From Chloroflexota bacterium (lineage in GTDB: Bacteria; Chloroflexota; Anaerolineae; JAADDB01): a stretch of DNA of 5,862 bases. The position numbers were made by a program, and so were the translations under genes. Of the stretch, positions 1 to 4,348 are shown in pieces (the first letter of the stretch is position 1; each line of letters opens with the position of its first letter). The notes beneath the pieces are model-generated. The model did not search any database. It saw only the letters and a list, made by a program, of their open reading frames with translations, and was not told where the DNA came from. The DNA is taken from the NCBI GenBank assembly GCA_013154135.1, contig JAADDB010000326.1, forward strand, positions 1-5,862, written 5' to 3'.

Positions 1-2110
1 GACCATCCCCTCGCACGGTGAGAAGGGGCATGTTCAGGAACCCGGTTCCCAGCACATCCTTGGACATGGGTTCCGACAGAAGCCAGACCTCCATCGGTGG
101 CACATCCCGCACCCAGCCCTGGGTGAAGTGGATGGTGAACGGCCCGGCCTGGACGCGAGTGTCCACATCCAGGCGCATGGCCGCGCTGCCCTTCACCTCC
201 GTGTCAAAGACCAGACGTTCGGGCAGGGACAGGGTGAGGGTTACCGGATCCTTGTGGAAGAGGGTGACGGCATCCACCTTCAACGTGACCGCCTTCGTCG
301 CGGGCGAGAGAGGGCCGAAGATGACCCGGCCCGGAAACACCCGGCCACAGGCAGAAGGAGGCCACACAGCCTCCGGCCGTACCACCGGCCCCTGGGACCC
401 TTTCCGGCACCACTGCACATGCCATTGCGGTTTCCACTCTCGCCCTGTGGCCGCATCCACCAGGCGAGCCGACACCCCGTCGAGGGTGGTGCCCTCCGGC
501 GTCTCGGCCTGCAGGTCGAAGACCGTCACCCGGTCCGTGAGAGTCAACGTGTCGACCCACAGGGTGATGCCCCGGTCCGACGCGCGGGCTTCGGGGTGCA
601 GGACCACCGGCTTCACCGACGGGGGCAGCGCGGGCCGGGGAACCTCCCACTCGAAGCGCCAGGGACCTTTTATCGTCATCGTTGCGTCTTGAATCCGGAC
701 GGCCAACGTCCCCCTCGGAAGGTGTTCCTCGGGGATGATGAATATCACCCCCGGATATCCAGTTGTCCCCCCTCCGATTTCATGGATGGTGGAGATTCCC
801 GGCGCGAACAGGGTCAGGTTTTCCACCACTTTGCCCTCAACCTCCGAGGTCTCCATAGCGAAGACCAAGTGATAGGCATGGGCTTGGGGGTCGTACAACA
901 ACGTGGCTTTCCTCACCCACACCGGGACCCCATCCACGTCCAGGCGCACGTTCAGAGGCCACACGTCCCCCGGTTGTGGGTTCTCTCCCAAGTCCAAGGA
1001 GAAGGACGCGTCAAGAGGCACCATCACCTCGACGGCGGAGACCACGTAGGTCAGGCGCCGGGCCAGCGCGGACAACGGCGCGCGCACGTCCTCCCAGGTC
1101 GTCGTGCGCGTGGCTGAAGACGTCGGCCTGGGCGCGGAGGGGCGGGAAACGCTCACTTCCTTGCGCACCACGGTCTGCGATCCCCCTTGAATGGGCCGAT
1201 AGTACACATGGCCCACGTCGTCATACATGAGAGGATCCAGAACGTGAGATGCCATCAAGGTCGTGTACTGTTCAGGGAACTCGGCCTGTAACTGGAGCGC
1301 GGTCTGTTCAGGCGTGTGGGCCACGCGCAGGACACGCAGGGTGATGCCGTGCCGCGTCTGTGGAGCCGCACGGGGTTCGTAGGGCTCCGTTAGCACGTGG
1401 GCCACCAAATCACTTTGTGCAGGATAAATGGTCAACGGTATGCGCCACTCCCCCGCGGGCAGGTGAAGGCCACGGGCCACAGCGCTCAGGTCCAGGTCAA
1501 CCTGATAGACGTGATCCGGGAGCGGCGGAAAGGAGAGCGTGATCCAGGCCTCTCCGTCACCCACGGTGGTAGCACTTTGCCGGGCTTGCAGTTGTGTGCC
1601 GTCGGACGCGCGCAGGACGATGTCCGCGTTGGTGAAGGAGGGCGCATCCCCCTCGCGTGTTGCCGGTATCCGAATGCTGGGGCCCTTGAGATGCACCACG
1701 ACGCGGGTTTCCTCTCCCGTGGCCACCACTTGTTCCACCCGGATGGTCACATCACCCACCTGTCGGGTGACCGCCGCGGGCAGGACACGGGCTTCCTCCA
1801 CGTCCACAAAGCCCACGTGGGGCGCGTAGCCGATAAGGCGCAGGAACTGGGCCCACGCGTCCCGCGGTCCCCCCACCCAAGTGACCCCCACAAGGAGGGT
1901 TATAAGCGCGAGGAGCATCGCTCCCGCCCAGCGCCGTCGGAGCACATGCAGGAAGGGAAAACGCGACGTCCGCGAGGACCTCTCGTGCAGGTCCTGTTCC
2001 AGGCGGGCAAGAAAACGGGGGTCGGGCGCCGGGCGCGCGTACATCTCCTGCAAGCGACGTTCTGTCCGGGCAATGGTCTCCATCTCCCCCCAGGGTTCAT
2101 GCGTGCTCAT
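1..2110 (-). CDS. Single-pass membrane anti-sigma-like protein with very large ectodomain (3' end beyond window)
   Basis: This frame is open from an ATG at 2110 to the left edge: 703 codons and no stop, so the C-terminus is missing. The start is set by GGGAGG (minus strand of 2117-2122) six bases upstream, and it overlaps the end of the sigma gene by 14 nt. Residues 1-60 are charged and cytoplasmic, with a PDPRFLARLEQDL segment near 30-41. Residues about 62-81 form one hydrophobic helix after an RRR stop-transfer flank. The rest is predicted extracytoplasmic and beta-rich. Recognisable segments are a juxtamembrane IGYAPHVGFVDVE stretch (93-105), repeated beta units starting near 120, 254 and 512 (pattern [DG]-[VI]-T-[IL]-x-V), a GPWRF motif (482-486), Cys568 and Cys588, and FGP (598-600). 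The genetic position and topology suggest it holds the neighbouring ECF sigma factor inactive until an envelope signal arrives. I see no zinc anti-sigma HxxxCxxC motif in the short cytoplasmic part, so the inhibitory mechanism is unknown. The ectodomain recalls DUF4179-type proteins, but I cannot confirm that. Confidence 0.85.
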   Translation of the reverse strand, partial: MSTHEPWGEMETIARTERRLQEMYARPAPDPRFLARLEQDLHERSSRTSRFPFLHVLRRRWAGAMLLALITLLVGVTWVGGPRDAWAQFLRLIGYAPHVGFVDVEEARVLPAAVTRQVGDVTIRVEQVVATGEETRVVVHLKGPSIRIPATREGDAPSFTNADIVLRASDGTQLQARQSATTVGDGEAWITLSFPPLPDHVYQVDLDLSAVARGLHLPAGEWRIPLTIYPAQSDLVAHVLTEPYEPRAAPQTRHGITLRVLRVAHTPEQTALQLQAEFPEQYTTLMASHVLDPLMYDDVGHVYYRPIQGGSQTVVRKEVSVSRPSAPRPTSSATRTTTWEDVRAPLSALARRLTYVVSAVEVMVPLDASFSLDLGENPQPGDVWPLNVRLDVDGVPVWVRKATLLYDPQAHAYHLVFAMETSEVEGKVVENLTLFAPGISTIHEIGGGTTGYPGVIFIIPEEHLPRGTLAVRIQDATMTIKGPWRFEWEVPRPALPPSVKPVVLHPEARASDRGITLWVDTLTLTDRVTVFDLQAETPEGTTLDGVSARLVDAATGREWKPQWHVQWCRKGSQGPVVRPEAVWPPSACGRVFPGRVIFGPLSPATKAVTLKVDAVTLFHKDPVTLTLSLPERLVFDTEVKGSAAMRLDVDTRVQAGPFTIHFTQGWVRDVPPMEVWLLSEPMSKDVLGTGFLNMPLLTVRGDG

Positions 2111-2618
2111 ACGAAGCCTCCCACATGCGTGCCAGCCGTCGAATGAGCCGGTGGACGGCCATCTTCACCGCGGCTTCGCTGCGCCCCACGATGTCGGCCA
2201 TCTCCCGATAGGTGAGCCCGGCCGCGAAGCGCAGGCGCAACAGTTCTTGGTCCTCGTCGGAGAGTTGGGCGACCAGCCGGGCCAAATGCGCCAATTCCTC
2301 CTCCTTCTCCACGCCATCCCACGGCGTATGTGGGTCCGCCAGGAAAGGCACCACGTCCAGGGAGAGGGGGCGTGAATGCCGACGGTAGTAGTCCGCCACC
2401 CGCCGCCGGGCAATGGTCAGGAGCCACGCGGCCACCTTGCCCTCGTCCCGGTAGGATGCCCACTTCTCCAGGGCATCGAAGAACACCTGCGCGGTCAAGT
2501 CCTCCGCGTCCTCCCGGTTGCCCACGCGCGCGTACACGTAGCGGTACACGCGGGTAACGTGGTCCCGGTAGACCTGTGCGAAATCCGCGGGTAGCGAAGG
2601 TGCGGCTTGCCGTCCCAC
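2097..2618 (-). CDS. ECF-type RNA polymerase sigma factor (sigma-70 family)
   Basis: An alternative sigma factor that would direct core RNA polymerase to a dedicated promoter set in response to a membrane signal. With the GTG at 2618 the protein is 173 residues, normal for the group. Region 2 spans about residues 13-80: FAQVYRDHVTRVYRYVYARV, then the DAEDLTAQVFFDALE core-binding helix (2.2), then the VAAWLLTIARRRVADYYRR stretch (2.3-2.4) that melts and reads the -10 element. A variable linker (81-112) follows. Region 4 (about 113-163) contains LSDEDQELLRLRF and the helix-turn-helix LTYREMADIVGRSEAAVKMAVHRLIRRL that reads the -35. The frame can extend to another GTG at 2666, giving 189 residues, but AGGAGG (2623-2628) sits just before 2618 and family homology begins only around residue 12 of the short form. 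Its stop codon overlaps the next gene by 14 nt, which marks that gene as its likely regulator. No C-terminal SnoaL-like or other extension is present. Confidence 0.95.
   Translation of the reverse strand: MGRQAAPSLPADFAQVYRDHVTRVYRYVYARVGNREDAEDLTAQVFFDALEKWASYRDEGKVAAWLLTIARRRVADYYRRHSRPLSLDVVPFLADPHTPWDGVEKEEELAHLARLVAQLSDEDQELLRLRFAAGLTYREMADIVGRSEAAVKMAVHRLIRRLARMWEASYEHA
2117..2122 (-). promoter_or_regulatory. Ribosome binding site of the anti-sigma-like gene, inside the sigma gene
   Basis: The minus strand reads GGGAGG here, six bases before the ATG at 2110. It lies within the last codons of the sigma factor. It fixes the start of the downstream gene and implies that the two proteins are translated from one mRNA with coupled expression, as is usual for sigma/anti-sigma pairs. 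Confidence 0.75.
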
Positions 2619-2622
2619 CGGT

Positions 2623-2628
2623 CCTCCT
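2623..2628 (-). promoter_or_regulatory. Ribosome binding site deciding the sigma factor start
   Basis: The minus strand reads AGGAGG, a perfect Shine-Dalgarno core, four bases before the GTG at 2618. The spacing is slightly short but workable. The other possible GTG, at 2666, has no comparable site, so the shorter protein is preferred. Confidence 0.6.
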
Positions 2629-2665
2629 GATGTCAGATGATGATGGGAACATTCAACGATGAACA

Positions 2666-2694
2666 CGTGACGATTGACGAGTCACGCGAGTCAA
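2666..2694. repeat. Overlapping inverted repeats upstream of the sigma gene (possible operator)
   Basis: Two inverted repeats interleave here. CGTGAC (2666-2671) pairs with GTCACG (2681-2686) across a 9-base spacer, and TTGAC (2674-2678) pairs with GTCAA (2690-2694) across 11 bases. The result is four TGAC/GTCA half-sites in 26 bases. They lie about 50-75 bases upstream of the preferred sigma start, in the leader or promoter region. The arms are short, so this may be an operator for a dimeric regulator, a leader hairpin or chance. The other possible GTG start of the sigma gene falls at its left edge, which further disfavours that start. Confidence 0.4.
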
Positions 2695-2709
2695 CCGAAC
2701 GCCAAGGCC

Positions 2710-2722
2710 CTCCCTTTGGGAG
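2710..2722. repeat. Short perfect hairpin between the lipoprotein and sigma genes
   Basis: CTCCC and GGGAG flank a three-base loop (plus strand CTCCCTTTGGGAG). No T-run follows in the minus-strand direction of transcription, so this does not look like an intrinsic terminator. It could be a small leader-RNA hairpin or be without function. Confidence 0.3.
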
Positions 2723-2757
2723 AAACCCGTCTGAAATTGCGTTCCATCCTCTCACCT

Positions 2758-2763
2758 ATCATA
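2758..2763 (-). promoter_or_regulatory. Possible -10 element for the sigma/anti-sigma operon
   Basis: The minus strand reads TATGAT, five of six matches to the housekeeping -10 consensus, about 140 bases upstream of the sigma GTG. The -35 candidates at 17-18 bases spacing (TTACCT or GTTACC) match only three of six positions. If used, the 181-base gap downstream of the lipoprotein would carry an independent promoter for the sigma gene, with the inverted repeats lying in the leader. Otherwise the three genes may share transcription from upstream of the lipoprotein. Confidence 0.25.
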
Positions 2764-2847
2764 TCGTGCCCCGGCGGAAAAGGTAACAGGAAGGCACGCA
2801 CGAACCCCGGAGAATGGGTTGGCCTCGTCGAACGCATCGGACGCGGC

Positions 2848-4023
2848 TTACGGCCTGGGCAATTCCAACGCCACCGCGTCCACAATGCGCCCCACCTGGG
2901 TGCTGTGGATGTCCAGGCGCTGCACGGGCGCTACCAGTCCCTCCAGGTACAGGACCTGCTTCTTCCATCCGGCTTGGTCGAGTTCCAGGCGCCAGGATTC
3001 GATGGGATAAGACGCGCCGGTTTCATCCACCACCTGGACCGCGTCTGTCGCGGTAATGGGGATCAGGCGCCGGGCCGCGTCGTTGACCGGAGTGCAGGTG
3101 AGTTCGGTGCGGTCCTTCAGGATCACCGGCGGATCGAAGTGCCACGTGGCCTCTCCCACCCGCACATCCTCACCGCGGTCGGCCAGCACATCCCAGTGCA
3201 GAGTGAAACGGATGTCTGCCGGCCTCAGGGTGAGGAAAGGACCGAAAAGGAGGCGGCATGACGTCGCGCTCGGCGGGGGTGCAGGGAAAATGACCTGCCG
3301 CCACTCGCCGTCACCCACGTCCTGATCCTGGCCGACGATGGTGTCACCGTCACACGCTAACTGGGGACTCCCTAACATCTGCACCTCACCGGGATAACGA
3401 TAGGTCACCACGATCTCCTCGGGGAAGAAGAGGACCTCCCGCACGTCCACCTGAACCCCATCGGTGGTCAGGGTTTGATTCAGGGAGACACGGCGGGGCT
3501 CCTCGGACGGGGATTGCAAGGGCACAAAGGTGAACCGCCAGGGGCCTTCAAAGGTGAGGGTGGTCGCCTGGTGATCCTCCTCGCGATGAATCTGCAGGGA
3601 GAGAATTTCCACGGTGACCGGCGCATTGGGTCGCGCGGGCCGGGGGAGCCGCAGTTCCAGGCGTAAGGCGCCGGGTTCACGGCGCACGGACCGGCCGTAG
3701 ACCGCATTCTCGACAAAACCCTCCAGGCGCAGGTCCACCTCCGGACGGAGGGGCGAGGCAAGGCTGTAACGGGACATGCCTTCCAGGGTGTTGGGGAAAT
3801 CCGGGTGATGGATGGTGAAGAGAACGCGCGTGTCGGTGTGGGTGACGACGGCTTGGACCAGACGGATGGTGAGGTCGTTGCGGGTGACCACCTGGACAGG
3901 AAACGTGGCAGTAGGCGACGGGACGCCCGCGGTGGGGTTCGTGGACGGCACCGCACACGCGGCCAAAATCATCCCAACCAGGATCCACATCCCTATCCAC
4001 CGAAGGGAGATTCGCGTGGGCAT
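2848..4023 (-). CDS. Secreted lipoprotein related to the anti-sigma ectodomain
   Basis: A 391-residue protein with a lipoprotein signal: R4 and R8, a hydrophobic core from about I10 to L20, and lipobox L20-A21-A22-C23, so the mature form should be tethered by Cys23 to the outer face of the membrane. A Pro/Thr/Ser linker (25-42) leads to a beta-rich domain. Its order of motifs copies the ectodomain of the anti-sigma-like protein downstream: D50-L-T-I-R...Q57...T65-R-V aligns without gaps to D120-V-T-I-R...Q127...T135-R-V there, followed by GPWRF (160-164), a DGV strand (188-190), Cys224 and Cys256, and FGP (260-262). Compared with the sensor it lacks about 250 residues of the middle modules and has its own C-terminal 80 residues with an extra Cys310. 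AAGGAG (4033-4038) lies nine bases before the ATG. It has no enzyme motif that I recognise. It may be a partner, decoy or ligand-binding companion of the sensor; this is inference. Confidence 0.9.
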   Translation of the reverse strand: MPTRISLRWIGMWILVGMILAACAVPSTNPTAGVPSPTATFPVQVVTRNDLTIRLVQAVVTHTDTRVLFTIHHPDFPNTLEGMSRYSLASPLRPEVDLRLEGFVENAVYGRSVRREPGALRLELRLPRPARPNAPVTVEILSLQIHREEDHQATTLTFEGPWRFTFVPLQSPSEEPRRVSLNQTLTTDGVQVDVREVLFFPEEIVVTYRYPGEVQMLGSPQLACDGDTIVGQDQDVGDGEWRQVIFPAPPPSATSCRLLFGPFLTLRPADIRFTLHWDVLADRGEDVRVGEATWHFDPPVILKDRTELTCTPVNDAARRLIPITATDAVQVVDETGASYPIESWRLELDQAGWKKQVLYLEGLVAPVQRLDIHSTQVGRIVDAVALELPRP

Positions 4024-4032
4024 GGTATTCTT

Positions 4033-4038
4033 CTCCTT
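4033..4038 (-). promoter_or_regulatory. Ribosome binding site of the lipoprotein gene
   Basis: The minus strand reads AAGGAG nine bases before the ATG at 4023. The signal peptide begins directly at this ATG, which confirms the start. Confidence 0.75.
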
Positions 4039-4094
4039 GGGTTATCTACAGCCTCGGGGTCTTGTTGCCTGACGACCCCCTAATTCCGACTGAG

Positions 4095-4100
4095 ATTGTA
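4095..4100 (-). promoter_or_regulatory. Possible -10 element of the lipoprotein promoter
   Basis: The minus strand reads TACAAT, five of six matches to the housekeeping -10, about 72 bases upstream of the lipoprotein ATG. At a spacing of 17 the -35 position reads GCGGAA, which is not a housekeeping -35. Either an activator helps or another sigma factor is used. It is weak evidence alone. Confidence 0.25.
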
Positions 4101-4207
4101 CCTCTACCGTACCACATTTCCGCCTTCCTGACATCCGGGAAATCCCTGAATTCTTGCCGACTGTGATCGGGTTGTCGCCATGTTGGAACTATCCCGATGC
4201 GTCTATA

Positions 4208-4290
4208 GTCCATTATTTATAGGCCGTGTTGCTCCGTCCATGACCAAGGGACTGCCGGGATTTTTACACCGTACTTGTCCCATAATTTAT
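4208..4290 (+). repeat. Two near-identical AT-rich boxes about 69 bases apart
   Basis: GTCCATTATTTAT (4208-4220) and GTCCCATAATTTAT (4277-4290) match apart from one inserted C and one T/A change. Their starts are 69 bases apart, and the second overlaps the -35 end and spacer of the rightward promoter. They may be a pair of operator sites, or AT-rich sequence resembling itself by chance. Confidence 0.3.
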
Positions 4291-4303
4291 CACATGTTAT
4301 ACT
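4275..4303 (+). promoter_or_regulatory. Extended -10 sigma-70-type promoter of the membrane LuxR gene
   Basis: The -35 is TTGTCC (4275-4280, four of six matches), the spacer is exactly 17 bases, and the -10 is TATACT (4298-4303, five of six). A TG one base before the -10 (4295-4296) gives an extended -10. Transcription would start near 4310 and leave a leader of about 39 bases before the ATG at 4349. One copy of a 13-14 base near-repeat covers part of the -35 and the spacer, so a regulator could act here. Confidence 0.6.
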
Positions 4304-4348
4304 TCTATGGCAATGTGATGGTATGGAACTTATGGGGTTTTATAACTA

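Larger units (their letters stand above)
4024..4348. other. Divergent intergenic regulatory region, AT-rich on the right
   Basis: This 325-bp stretch separates the start codons of the lipoprotein (leftward) and the membrane LuxR regulator (rightward). I find no credible coding sequence, tRNA or terminator in it. GC content falls sharply: positions 4261-4360 contain 33 G or C in 100, against clearly GC-rich neighbouring genes. It holds a good rightward promoter (4275-4303), a weak leftward -10 candidate (4095-4100), a near-repeat of GTCC-AT-ATTTAT (4208-4220 and 4277-4290), and a small CTATA/TATAG inverted repeat (4203-4222). Confidence 0.7.

Noticed and set aside
18..1117. Long plus-strand open frames opposite the anti-sigma-like gene
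   Set aside because: They are rich in Arg, His, Pro and Gly, lack domain motifs, and lie entirely antisense to a 703-codon frame that has a transmembrane helix, a ribosome binding site and homology to its neighbour.
2097..2666. Sigma factor starting at the GTG at 2666 (189 residues)
   Set aside because: The extra 16 residues include a His-rich stretch, have no ribosome binding site and begin in the inverted repeat; AGGAGG before 2618 supports the shorter form. It cannot be fully excluded.
2689..2694. TTGACT on the minus strand as a -35 box for the sigma gene
   Set aside because: No acceptable -10 lies 15-19 bases downstream; the position reads GTCACG. The hexamer is better explained as part of the inverted repeat.
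2710..2722. Hairpin as an intrinsic terminator of the lipoprotein gene
   Set aside because: The stem is only five base pairs and is not followed by a U-tract in the transcribed direction.
2741..2745. GGAAC on the minus strand as an ECF -35 element (autoregulation); similar TGGAAC at 4184-4189 and 4324-4329 on the plus strand
   Set aside because: No matching ECF -10 (CGTC-like) is found at the usual spacing from 2741 or 4325. At 4185 a GTC lies 17 bases away but without convincing context.
2691..2885. Small minus-strand ORF in the gap between the lipoprotein and sigma genes
   Set aside because: It begins inside the end of the lipoprotein gene, has no motif, and ends within the inverted repeat region.
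4307..4335. Repeated ATGG and very short ORFs in the leader of the membrane LuxR gene as possible upstream ORF control
   Set aside because: The ORFs starting at 4307 and 4313 are only a few codons long and lack ribosome binding sites; too little to support translational control.
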